NCBI RefSeq assembly: GCF_008329715.1
Contig: NZ_VTSR01000007.1
Coordinates: forward strand, 310,001 to 374,000
Length of the DNA: 64,000 nucleotides
DNA from: Gimesia chilikensis
GTDB taxonomy: Bacteria; Planctomycetota; Planctomycetia; Planctomycetales; Planctomycetaceae
Direction: 5' to 3'
The translations under genes were made by a program, and so were the position numbers. The number at the start of each line of letters is the position of its first letter. The stretch's first letter is position 1. Below, piece after piece: positions 18,503-25,693 of this stretch. The notes under the pieces were generated by a model. That model was not told the DNA's origin and did no database searches. It worked only from the letters and a program-made list of their open reading frames with translations.

Positions 18503-18630
18503 GTGATGTGCTTCATTTTATGTATGATTGGGTGATGCATTTTTTCCAAATAATGATGCATTTTTTCCTGAAAAAGTGATGCATATTTTCATGCAGATGA
18601 TGACTTTTTTCCAAATCGTGATGCAAAATG
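18503..18630. repeat. Iteron-like direct repeats, 21-23 bp phased
   Basis: Five copies of the core TGATG(C/A)-T-rich are seen starting at 18533, 18554, 18577, 18598 and 18619, with full-length copies reading TGATGCATTTTTTCC. A more degenerate unit starts at 18504. The start-to-start distances are 21, 23, 21 and 21 bp, that is two DNA helical turns, which places every copy on the same face. They end about 50 bp before the ATG of the Rep-like gene. This is the layout of plasmid iterons and may be a replication origin and autoregulatory operator. Confidence 0.65.
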
Positions 18631-18646
18631 TCACACATTAAGTAAG

Positions 18647-18667
18647 TATAAGTAACCTATAAGTAAC
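18647..18667. repeat. AT-rich tandem repeat next to iterons
   Basis: TATAAGTAAC occurs twice, at 18647-18656 and 18658-18667, in an AT-rich tract adjoining the iterons. This resembles a DNA unwinding element beside an iteron origin, although it could be chance. Confidence 0.35.
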
Positions 18668-18680
18668 AAAACCATATAAG

Positions 18681-18729
18681 AAACCTCGTAAGCGGTTGAC
18701 GAGGTTTTCCGCCGTTGGCGGTGTTTTTT
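18681..18729 (+). terminator. Two hairpins followed by a T run
   Basis: AAACCTCGT pairs with ACGAGGTTT (18681-18707), and CCGCC-GTT-GGCGG is followed by TGTTTTTT (18709-18729). The second is a standard intrinsic terminator on the plus strand. No plus-strand gene precedes it, so it may end a short antisense RNA across the iteron/rep leader. Confidence 0.5.
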
Positions 18730-18867
18730 CTTTTGTCGCTACAGGCAAGTCACGTCAGTTACAGTAGTGTGACCTGTTCTGTGTTTCATGGTGTTGTGAC
18801 TGTTCTGCCCTGTTGGGACGCGGTGTCCTGTGATAATTCTGTTTTGGTGCAGGATTGACGTACCTGA

Positions 18868-19020
18868 AATGGTGTATTTGGTCCTGTACTGGTCCTGCGT
18901 GACGGAGAGCGTATTGAGTCACTGTCCAAAACGCGGAGCAATGTCGCGGAAGAATTTGGTCGCACCATAATTCACTTGAATACACGCAGTGATCCAGATG
19001 AAATTGATGCACTGAAATAA
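18868..19020 (+). pseudogene. C-terminal gene fragment
   Basis: An open frame ending in TAA at 19018-19020 reads like the tail of a protein (VLRDGERIESLSKTRSN, then VAEEFGRTIIHLNTRSDPDE). Upstream the frame is closed by two stops and there is no start. It is probably a relic of a deleted gene. The family is not recognised. The 18730-18867 stretch before it holds nothing I can identify. Confidence 0.3.
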
Positions 19021-19126
19021 AGAGGAGCTTGGTTTGACCCAAGTTCGTCTTACCACATGTCTCCAGCACAAATCGATTCAAAGCAAAAAAACGCTTTGCT
19101 TCCAGTGATTTCATTCTGTGAACAGT
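19021..19126. repeat. Diverged intergenic repeat, copy 1
   Basis: This segment resembles 21125-21231 over about 100 bp, sharing GAGCTTGGTT, a hairpin arm CCAAG, TCCAGCAC, AAAACGCTTT and CAGTGATTTC...CTGTGAACA in order. The hairpin GAGCTTGG/CCAAGTTC would act as a weak terminator for minus-strand transcripts coming from 19373-21080. Identity is roughly 70 percent by eye. Confidence 0.5.
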
Positions 19127-19237
19127 TTCCGTGTTATGAATTTCATAGAAAGCGGTTAGAAGTTCGTTATTAATCGAATCCCTGATGTTTTCAGGCTGTT
19201 CAGGAACTAAAACAACAAACCCCTTGATTACAATGAT

Positions 19238-19272
19238 AAAGCCCCTGTGAAAAATGAATTCACAGAGGCTTT
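19238..19272. terminator. Bidirectional hairpin terminator
   Basis: AAAGCCCCTGTGAA pairs with TTCACAGAGGCTTT, with A and T runs on both sides. It lies about 100 bp beyond the stop of the minus-strand gene at 19373. Its stem closely resembles the hairpin at 27099-27135. Confidence 0.6.
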
Positions 19273-19372
19273 TGAAACTTTAAGTTTCTCATATACTTCT
19301 CGTTGCAACCCACACGCTACGAATAGCGGATACTGCCCGCGAAGCAGGCAGAAAAATATTTTGGTCCATAAA

Positions 19373-19681
19373 TTACAAATGCGAATCAATGAGATTCTCA
19401 ACTGATTCGTCAATCATCAAAGCAAAATCACCACCAGAAGCATCAAACGCATCACGAAAACCAAATCTGTCAAACCCGAAATACTGCTCAAGCAATATTT
19501 CAACATCAGTTGCCAGCTCGGCAGAGACTGATTTTGTATCTGGGATATCATCAGACATATCGCCATAAATATCAGGTCTGCCTTTATACTTTTTGGTTAA
19601 GGCTTCCAGTTCTTTTGATTTTTCGGCCCAAAAGTTTTGCATTGCCTTTGTTGTGATTTCTCTTTTAATTGTTTTTGTCAT
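19373..19681 (-). CDS. Hypothetical protein
   Basis: This 102-aa protein has a basic N-terminus (TKTIKREITTKAMQNF) and an acidic C-terminus. AAGGGG precedes its ATG by about 8 nt. It begins 1 bp after the stop of the zinc-ribbon gene upstream, so the two are co-transcribed. No family is recognised. Confidence 0.55.
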   Translation of the reverse strand: MTKTIKREITTKAMQNFWAEKSKELEALTKKYKGRPDIYGDMSDDIPDTKSVSAELATDVEILLEQYFGFDRFGFRDAFDASGGDFALMIDESVENLIDSHL

Positions 19682-19682
19682 C

Positions 19683-19967
19683 TCAAATCCCCTTTGAGTT
19701 GAGAAAATTTTGGATCAATAATGAGCGTATTTCGGTCTTAAAAATTGCGGTTGGCTCATCAACCCCAGTCAACCAAGGTAAGCTGTCGTTTGGCTTGATT
19801 GCACTTGCACAATCATCACATAGATTGATTTGCCCTCTATGCATATCATCACCTATATTTTCGAATCCTTTGTGCAAGTCTGATTTACTGCACTCCACAA
19901 TGACAGATACACGTTTGTTATATCTTTTGCACCCGCAACGATAGCAGATAGATTTATTATTACTCAT
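19683..19967 (-). CDS. Zinc-ribbon-like small protein
   Basis: This 94-aa protein has two CxxC knuckles, ICYRCG (Cys8, Cys11) and LCDDCA (Cys50, Cys53), with extra Cys13 and Cys26 between them. That spacing supports a zinc ribbon. The rest is unrecognised. It is followed after 1 bp by another small gene. It may bind nucleic acid or a protein partner in the element core. The function is unknown. Confidence 0.6.
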   Translation of the reverse strand: MSNNKSICYRCGCKRYNKRVSVIVECSKSDLHKGFENIGDDMHRGQINLCDDCASAIKPNDSLPWLTGVDEPTAIFKTEIRSLLIQNFLNSKGI

Positions 19968-20093
19968 CTCTCATAATCCCCTCATAAAAATTAAAGTATG
20001 ATTGTCTGCCCCAAAAGCAGCAGGGCAACCTTATAACCAATTTGAGGAAGTGGTGCCCAGAATCATTTTTGACTTTTTGTGCTCAAAAGTTTC

Positions 20094-20318
20094 TTAGTTC
20101 CTCGACACATCTATTATCTGATCATTTACAATCTGCTTTATTTGCCAGACTAAATAAGCTTCCATGTCTTCATCAACTTCTAAAGCTGCATCCTCTGCGG
20201 CTTGATATAAACTGCGAGTGATTTTTTCATATATCTTTTTTTGCTTCTGCACCTTCAAACCCGAAAAATCTAATATTTGAACTAGAATAGCAGTTAATTT
20301 TTCTCTGTCTGTCATCAT
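20094..20318 (-). CDS. Small helical hypothetical protein
   Basis: This 74-aa acidic protein is predicted helical throughout. AAAGGGAAAGA precedes ATGATG. It sits between the zinc-ribbon gene and the beta-grasp protein gene on the same strand. No motif is recognised. Confidence 0.5.
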   Translation of the reverse strand: MMTDREKLTAILVQILDFSGLKVQKQKKIYEKITRSLYQAAEDAALEVDEDMEAYLVWQIKQIVNDQIIDVSRN

Positions 20319-20423
20319 TCTTTCCCTTTCGTTGAACGAGACTACGTGTATGACATATCCAACGCAGGGAATCTACCGGATTTAAAGTTGAGGGACGACC
20401 GAACAAAATGTTGCTAACGTCCC

Positions 20424-21080
20424 TCACTCTTTGAGAGAGGTCAGGTGATAACCTCTCCAACTGCCCTCGATATAATCGCCGATACCTGATTTGTGAGTAT
20501 AAAGCTTTCGGCGAATCACATTGTCGACGCGGTTGTTCACAATATATTCAGGATATTTCTTCTGCATTTCAGCAATTGTGATCCAAGCCCCCTTGGCATC
20601 AAGTATGCATTTAACTATTGCAGCCATTTCCTGATCGACACGGTAATTCACTCCATTCATCTGGATGATTTCTTTTTTGATATCGACTCTCGCGGGGATC
20701 TCCAGTCGTGGTTCCTCTGAATTCTGCAGCCAGTCATTCCAAGCTATGACTTCACTTTTGGGAATAACTGAATTCGATTCCAGATCGAGCCCAGCTTCGA
20801 TCATTCGCCCCATTGCATCATTCCCAAAGAATTCGAACAATTCACTTTTGGACCAAAAGTCTGGCAGCCCGCCTTTGTGGCCGAAAGGTTTTACAAACTC
20901 TAACACTTTATTTTCTCTGTTCAGAACACGCTTGTTGGAAACAACATGCCCATCTAAATAACTGATGAACTGGGACGGTATGTTTAAGATATCCCGTATT
21001 AATTCGGCTACAGTTTCAATCGGTAGACCGGACAACTCGAACGACGATTCACTCGCACCATGAACAACTCTGATTGACAT
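20424..21080 (-). CDS. Beta-grasp (ubiquitin/MoaD-like) and helix-turn-helix protein
   Basis: This 218-aa protein starts after the strong site AAGGAGGAAGTT. Residues 1-71 look like a ubiquitin-like beta-grasp fold: an opening strand, a helix (IETVAELIRDIL), a strand with YLDGHVV, then VLEFVKPFGHKGG with a Gly-Gly at 70-71. Residues about 73-120 (FWSKSELFEFFG to EVIAWNDWLQN) look like an excisionase-type helix-turn-helix, and the C-terminal 70 residues like a winged helix. The Gly-Gly is internal, so conjugation is not implied. The gene lies downstream of the ParB-methyltransferase gene and upstream of small element genes. A DNA-binding regulatory role is inferred. Confidence 0.5.
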   Translation of the reverse strand: MSIRVVHGASESSFELSGLPIETVAELIRDILNIPSQFISYLDGHVVSNKRVLNRENKVLEFVKPFGHKGGLPDFWSKSELFEFFGNDAMGRMIEAGLDLESNSVIPKSEVIAWNDWLQNSEEPRLEIPARVDIKKEIIQMNGVNYRVDQEMAAIVKCILDAKGAWITIAEMQKKYPEYIVNNRVDNVIRRKLYTHKSGIGDYIEGSWRGYHLTSLKE

Positions 21081-21120
21081 AACTTCCTCCTTTTAATCGA
21101 TAAATATTGGAATACTGAAA

Positions 21121-21231
21121 GAAAAGAGAGCTTGGTTCCGGCCAAGCTCTCTTTACGACACACATCCAGCACGAATTCCTTCTGAGCATCAAAACGCTTT
21201 ACCTACAGTGATTTCCTACTGTGAACATATT
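21121..21231 (-). terminator. Intrinsic terminator within diverged repeat copy 2
   Basis: AGAGAGCTTGG pairs with CCAAGCTCTCT around TTCCGG (21124-21152). Read on the minus strand it is followed by TTTTCTTT, so it is an intrinsic terminator for the ParB-methyltransferase transcript. The rest, to 21231, is the second copy of the repeat seen at 19021-19126. Confidence 0.65.
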
Positions 21232-21246
21232 TTCGAACCCAAACTC

Positions 21247-22659
21247 TCAGATGGCTGTTATGAGTCTGTAATCAATAGTCTGCTTGATTTCGTCTGATAG
21301 TTGATGAAACAGGTCTGAGGCCTCCCCGAAGGAAACGGAATAGATATGAGCCCAGTCCATGAGCATCTCGATTACGTTGGATCTACCAATATCAATCGCA
21401 TCTTCGACGTACTCAGAGAGTGCTTGAGTCAGTTGAAGACGTTTCCTTCCCCTTGAAACACACTCTGCCTCAACATCACTACCGATGTATCTGCGGTATA
21501 AATTTCGACATGCTATTGCTGTTGTAAATCCCCCGCCGCATGGATCAACTACAAGATCGCCGGGAGATGAAAAATTATGTATTAGTTTCACCGCCTCATC
21601 TAAAGGCTGTTGCCAATGATGCCACGCTTTCTCTTTCGATTGAACATGGCTGACATCATTGAAACGACCTTTCAGAGTCGTTGCTCCTTTAGAGTAGACA
21701 AGTATTGGTTTCCAGTTCGAAGTGACTTTGTAACTACCCAGTGATAGTAGTGTTGCATCTCCTTTGTAATGCGACGATATTTCCCAACGATATGTGAGGT
21801 GCTGTCCCAACTTCTCCATGACCTCGGGAAGGTGATATTGACCGCTGTAAGTAATAAAAATGCCTCCTTCCACGAGGACACGCTCAGCAAATTCAGCAAG
21901 ACTTTCAATTTCAGGAAGAAACTCTTTTCCATATGGGATGTCAGTACATATTAGATTGACTGATTCTGGTTCAATTCCTGCAATTATCTCCAGATCCTGA
22001 AATCGTGTGTGATACAGACGAATATCATCTTCATTCACTGGTGCCACCGATTCAATTTTTTCCTTACGTTTCTTAGCATTCCGGTTTCTTCTTGCTCGAC
22101 GATTAGCGGTTACCATGTCATAAGTTTTGCCAGTGCAGCTATCAGGTAAGTCCCCAATAATCAGTATTGCCTTCTCTGCTTCCCTGTCAGAGTTTGTGAT
22201 GATTTGATTCCGCTTTTTATTTCGTAATTTGCCATCTTTTCCACGAAGCTTTTCGAACTTGTCAATTTGACCAGTTGCCTCCAGATGCTCGCGAACACTA
22301 GCGACGGTATTTTTTGATACCCCAACAAGATCAGCTAAATTGTTGTTAGCGATCTGGGGATCTCGGAGCAGATATCCTTCGATAACCTTTCGTTTTTGGT
22401 TTTGGCTTAATTGGCGTCGATTGCAATTCAATGACAAAGCCAGTTCGTATTTTTCACTTTCGGAATCAAAATTACGCACTATCCGCGAACACTTAATCTT
22501 CAGTTCTTCACATGCACGTTGTCGATGAAAACCATCAACAGTTTCACCTGTCTGATCCACGATGATTGGATAGTTAAGGCCGTCGATCTCAATGGAATTT
22601 TTTAGTGTTTCGTACTCCTGCTCGTTCAGTGGAGGAAGAATTTGATATTTGGACTGCAT
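21247..22659 (-). CDS. ParB-like nuclease domain fused to DNA methyltransferase
   Basis: In this 470-aa protein, residues 1-90 are a ParB/Srx-like domain (VDGFHRQRACEEL, then LSLNCNRRQLSQNQK), followed by a helix-turn-helix (LADLVGVSKNTVASVREHL, about 108-126). Residues about 210-415 are a DNA methyltransferase: the catalytic DIPYG (240-244) stands for the DPPY motif, and DPCGGGFTT (372-380) for the AdoMet-binding FxGxG motif, in the beta-class order. It probably makes N6-adenine or N4-cytosine methylation at sites chosen with help of the ParB domain. Such fusions are frequent in phages and integrative elements. The ATG follows an AAAGGGGGG run. Confidence 0.8.
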   Translation of the reverse strand: MQSKYQILPPLNEQEYETLKNSIEIDGLNYPIIVDQTGETVDGFHRQRACEELKIKCSRIVRNFDSESEKYELALSLNCNRRQLSQNQKRKVIEGYLLRDPQIANNNLADLVGVSKNTVASVREHLEATGQIDKFEKLRGKDGKLRNKKRNQIITNSDREAEKAILIIGDLPDSCTGKTYDMVTANRRARRNRNAKKRKEKIESVAPVNEDDIRLYHTRFQDLEIIAGIEPESVNLICTDIPYGKEFLPEIESLAEFAERVLVEGGIFITYSGQYHLPEVMEKLGQHLTYRWEISSHYKGDATLLSLGSYKVTSNWKPILVYSKGATTLKGRFNDVSHVQSKEKAWHHWQQPLDEAVKLIHNFSSPGDLVVDPCGGGFTTAIACRNLYRRYIGSDVEAECVSRGRKRLQLTQALSEYVEDAIDIGRSNVIEMLMDWAHIYSVSFGEASDLFHQLSDEIKQTIDYRLITAI

Positions 22660-23017
22660 TATGGCGGCCCCCCCTTTTCTCTCGATTAACTGGTGATTTT
22701 GTTGCCTCCCTCATCCTCCCCCTGATGTCTCTTTCCCTGTGAGGCAGCATTGTCTGAGAATGGGCTGAATGAATTGGTGCGATGAACTTCATCGCTACAG
22801 GACTATACAGACGAAAAAAATAATTGTTAAGCAATTATTTTGATCTCGCCAGAATATTGGTGGTGATAAGCTCCAGAAAAATAAGGCATTTAGATCATGC
22901 GAAAATATTTTGGGGCACTCATGAACGGCCTTAAAACCAGAATTAGGGCTGGCTGGCCCCAGATAAATCGATAGTAGGTCACTCGTAGGAAGTGTCAGAT
23001 TTCGATTAATTATTTAA
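22660..23017. other. Intergenic region between divergent element genes
   Basis: This is the promoter region for the minus-strand ParB-methyltransferase gene. No gene or repeat is recognised in it. Confidence 0.3.
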
Positions 23018-23146
23018 TTGATTAAAAATGGTGGCTTTGTGGAAGGACTTGGTAACGATGATCGCTGCTATGCGTTGGTCACATTGACGGATTATGGTCC
23101 TAATCTCGATGGAGAGGCGGGAATGCACTTTTCGTTAAATTTATAA
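23018..23146 (+). pseudogene. MarR-family regulator remnant (wing only)
   Basis: The frame from 23018 to the TAA at 23144-23146 reads GGFVEGLGNDDRCYALVTLT followed by DYG. This matches the MarR-family wing pattern (GLV-x-R-x4-DxR-x2-LVxLTxxG). There is no upstream helix-turn-helix and a stop precedes it, so only a C-terminal third survives. It indicates a lost regulator in the element. Confidence 0.45.
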
Positions 23147-23481
23147 AACTCTTTTACAATGAAAAATTTCCGCTGTATAACAATTACATGACATCGAACT
23201 GATGATCTTTTCTGCTCTCAGAGCAGTGGTTTGCAATGGATATCGAGAATGGGAGCCGTTGTTTTTCAACGAGCTCCCCTGCCTCAGTTAGAAGTTTTGG
23301 ACACAAAAAAAATTGCCCGAAACTCCCGGCTGACTAAAATGAAGCTTGAGCATCGTTAAAAATGCTCTTTCTGTTCCTTATAGAACAGTGGGTTGCAATT
23401 CCTTTTATCCCCGAGCGATTAACTGCGTAAAAGGTACGCACACGCTCCAGTCTCAAGTCTCATTAAAAAGGAAATGCACCA
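23147..23481. other. Leader region of the P-loop ATPase gene
   Basis: This AT-rich stretch contains a motif that recurs about 170 bp apart: GAGCAGTGGTTTGCAATGG near 23222 and GAACAGTGGGTTGCAATTC near 23383. An 8-bp A run (23304) follows TTGGACAC. The repeated motif may be a regulator site. The ribosome site AAAAAGGAAATG is just before the start at 23482. Confidence 0.35.
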
Positions 23482-24465
23482 ATGAGAGGAGCAAATATTC
23501 CAGAGGAAGCACGTCGTAACACTATTCGCACCTACTCCGAACTGCACCGAAAGTTTGATTTGTTTTTGAGCGGTCAAACCGGAAGCAGTCTACTCATTAT
23601 TGCCCGTTCTGGCGTAGGCAAAAGTCACTATCTCAAGCAAAATGCAAACTGGCGGATTACACATTATCTGGAGGGCAATGCAAAGCCCCTAGATTCATAT
23701 ATTGAGCTCTATCAACACAGGCATAAGCTGATAATTCTTGATGACGCCGAATCACTATGGGCATCAAAAAATGGGCGTATTGTACTGAGGGAATTAACCG
23801 AAACCACTTTCCCCAAAACGATGTCATGGTCGAGTACAGTAAAGGATCTGGAAGCGACTTTAACGCCAAAAAAATATAAGACAAATAGTAAGGTATGTAT
23901 CATCTGCAATTCATTTCGGTTCGGGCATTCAGATGAGACTGCTGCAATCATAGATCGATGTCAATGCTATTGTTTTGATCCAACCAATGAAGAAGTTGCG
24001 AGATATGTAGCTGAGTGGTTCTGGGATCAGATTGTTTTTGATTATGCCACATCTAATTTGCATGTAATCGACAATCTCTCCGCTCGTATGTTTGTCAGGG
24101 CGTGGGAGCGAAGGATAAAGCAGGATGAAAACTGGAGAAATGAGTTCCCTTTGCTATCAGGCGTCGATGCCATTGTGCAGCGGGTTTGCAAAGATCAAAA
24201 TCTGACGACTGCCGTAGAAAGAGTAAATGAGTATCAGCGTATAGCAAAGCTCAACGAACTTCCTGCCAGTAGGGCGACTTTTATGAGGCACCAAAAGGAA
24301 TTGAGAGAACGTGGAATGCTATCTTCCTGCCCTTCAGAATTAAGCCTTTCGGTCAAAGGTCGCCCCCCTGCCATCCCGATGGGGGTGGATGCTATTCTGG
24401 CGGAAATCGAAGCAGCCGAGTTGGAGCAAAAGTATTTTGGACAACTTCCTTTTCGTGAGACTTGA
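23482..24465 (+). CDS. P-loop ATPase
   Basis: This 327-aa protein has Walker A ARSGVGKS (41-48) and Walker B KLIILDDAE (82-90). Further sensor-like residues (VCIICNS, about 137-143) follow in the order expected of an AAA-type ATPase. The C-terminal 90 residues look like a helix-turn-helix region (ASRATFMRHQKELRERGML). AAAGGA lies 9 nt before the ATG. It resembles DNA-handling ATPases of mobile elements, such as IstB/DnaC-like or TniB-like proteins, but the exact family is not clear. A terminator follows at 24612-24643. Confidence 0.65.
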   Translation: MRGANIPEEARRNTIRTYSELHRKFDLFLSGQTGSSLLIIARSGVGKSHYLKQNANWRITHYLEGNAKPLDSYIELYQHRHKLIILDDAESLWASKNGRIVLRELTETTFPKTMSWSSTVKDLEATLTPKKYKTNSKVCIICNSFRFGHSDETAAIIDRCQCYCFDPTNEEVARYVAEWFWDQIVFDYATSNLHVIDNLSARMFVRAWERRIKQDENWRNEFPLLSGVDAIVQRVCKDQNLTTAVERVNEYQRIAKLNELPASRATFMRHQKELRERGMLSSCPSELSLSVKGRPPAIPMGVDAILAEIEAAELEQKYFGQLPFRET

Positions 24466-24611
24466 GACCTTACGATCCACCGAAGTAATCGTGGACTGTG
24501 TACTCTAAATCATTCTTGTCCCCGGAATACCGGATTTATGATCCAGAAATGATAAACGAAACCAGTGCACTGAGAACTGATTAATTTTATGAATATTGGT
24601 CATCAAAAATG

Positions 24612-24643
24612 ATAGCCCAGATGAATCATTTCATCTGGGCTAT
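24612..24643 (+). terminator. Intrinsic terminator
   Basis: ATAGCCCAGATGAA pairs perfectly with TTCATCTGGGCTAT (14 bp, 4-nt loop), followed by TTATTTG. It lies 147 bp downstream of the ATPase gene. Confidence 0.75.
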
Positions 24644-24725
24644 TTATTTGCTTGGAACAAAAGAACAGTGTGGTTAAAATACTGTATCGTTCACGTTTCA
24701 CAATCGAAAAACGAAAGGGCTTTAG

Positions 24726-25328
24726 ATGTTAGAGCAGTTTGAGCTTGGGGGTTTACCGGCAGAAATCAGTTACTTATACAGAGTTGCTGAGAGTAAGGGA
24801 AATCATCCCTTTAGAAATATGGTAATAGATATTGAGCCTGTAAATTCACCCTCAACAGGCACACTGTCCGCTTTCCTGTTCGCGTCTGAGGATGAGGGTA
24901 AGCAATGGCTTGCCGATCATCCGCAATATTCAAAGCATCAGATTGAAACAACTTCAACGGATGTGTTTCAGATGGAGTTGGAAGACTTGAAAACAGACAG
25001 AAATATTGAGATTGAAAGTTTAACTTTGTGGCTCAAAGATCCTGAAAATGAATGGCATGAAGTAACCAAACCGCTGACAGATTTTTATGAGGCAGACGAA
25101 ATGACAGAAAAAGAACAGTTGAAATCTAGTATGCTTGATGAGGTTCGTGATGAGTATACAGCATACATTGAGGGGCATGATTTGGAAGACGATGAACGGG
25201 CTTTGTCTGTTTGCATCCTCCAGATGGAGGACGATCTCAAAGAGTCACTGCAGAAGCATTATGCTAGTGAATTGGTCACTGAGTTACTGACTGAAATCAA
25301 AGCAGGGAAATATGACAGATACGTTTGA
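24726..25328 (+). CDS. Hypothetical protein, acidic
   Basis: This 200-aa protein is strongly acidic and helical, with no signal peptide or membrane segment. The N-terminal half has a beta-rich section (YLYRVAESKGNHPFRNMVI), and the remainder is Glu/Asp rich. CGAAAGGGC precedes the ATG. The gene stands alone between two perfect hairpin terminators, so it forms its own transcription unit. An anti-defence or DNA-mimic role would fit its charge but is not supported by any motif. Confidence 0.5.
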   Translation: MLEQFELGGLPAEISYLYRVAESKGNHPFRNMVIDIEPVNSPSTGTLSAFLFASEDEGKQWLADHPQYSKHQIETTSTDVFQMELEDLKTDRNIEIESLTLWLKDPENEWHEVTKPLTDFYEADEMTEKEQLKSSMLDEVRDEYTAYIEGHDLEDDERALSVCILQMEDDLKESLQKHYASELVTELLTEIKAGKYDRYV

Positions 25329-25347
25329 TATTATCCGCCCAAGAATC

Positions 25348-25383
25348 AAAAGCCCTGATGATTCATTTCATCAGGGCTTTTTT
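25348..25383 (+). terminator. Intrinsic terminator
   Basis: AAAAGCCCTGATGA pairs with TCATCAGGGCTTTT, followed by a T run. It is 20 bp downstream of the acidic gene and marks the end of that transcript. Confidence 0.8.
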
Positions 25384-25693
25384 AACAGATCACAAACAAC
25401 ATTGAACAGATTAGATATTCTCCTAAACTCGACTGACAACAAAGAAAACACAGTCAAAGCAACAGCCATTTCTGCTTGTGATGTTAAGCAGAATCTGATT
25501 GATTTAGATACTGAGTATGAGCATGTAAAAAGAATCGAAAGACAAACCACCTGTGTTGTGAAAGTGCATTACAACATTTGGCATTTTGAATCTGAGATGT
25601 TGATTTCCAAGAATTCAATAGAGGCAGAGGCAGTTCGTTTTGAGAGAAGATGAGAATATGGAGGAAGAATATCATTGGTATTCAGCTAGACTT
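25384..25693. other. Intergenic; no convincing gene
   Basis: A plus-strand open frame crosses this stretch to 25653, but it begins before and reads through the terminator at 25348, and has no start of its own after it. It may be debris. The end of the convergent KAP gene lies at 25694. Confidence 0.3.

Noticed and set aside
18503-18630. Short direct repeats that could be taken for a CRISPR array
   Set aside because: Repeat cores are 8-15 bp with only 6-8 bp between them, no spacers of 30 bp and no cas genes. The phasing fits iterons.
18755-19114. 119-aa minus-strand frame
   Set aside because: Composition is unlike a protein (His/Asn/Gln-rich, no ribosome site) and a more protein-like fragment lies on the opposite strand at 18868-19020.
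25312-25653. 113-aa plus-strand reading frame after the acidic gene
   Set aside because: It overlaps the stop of the upstream gene and reads straight through the perfect terminator at 25348-25383; no independent start follows.
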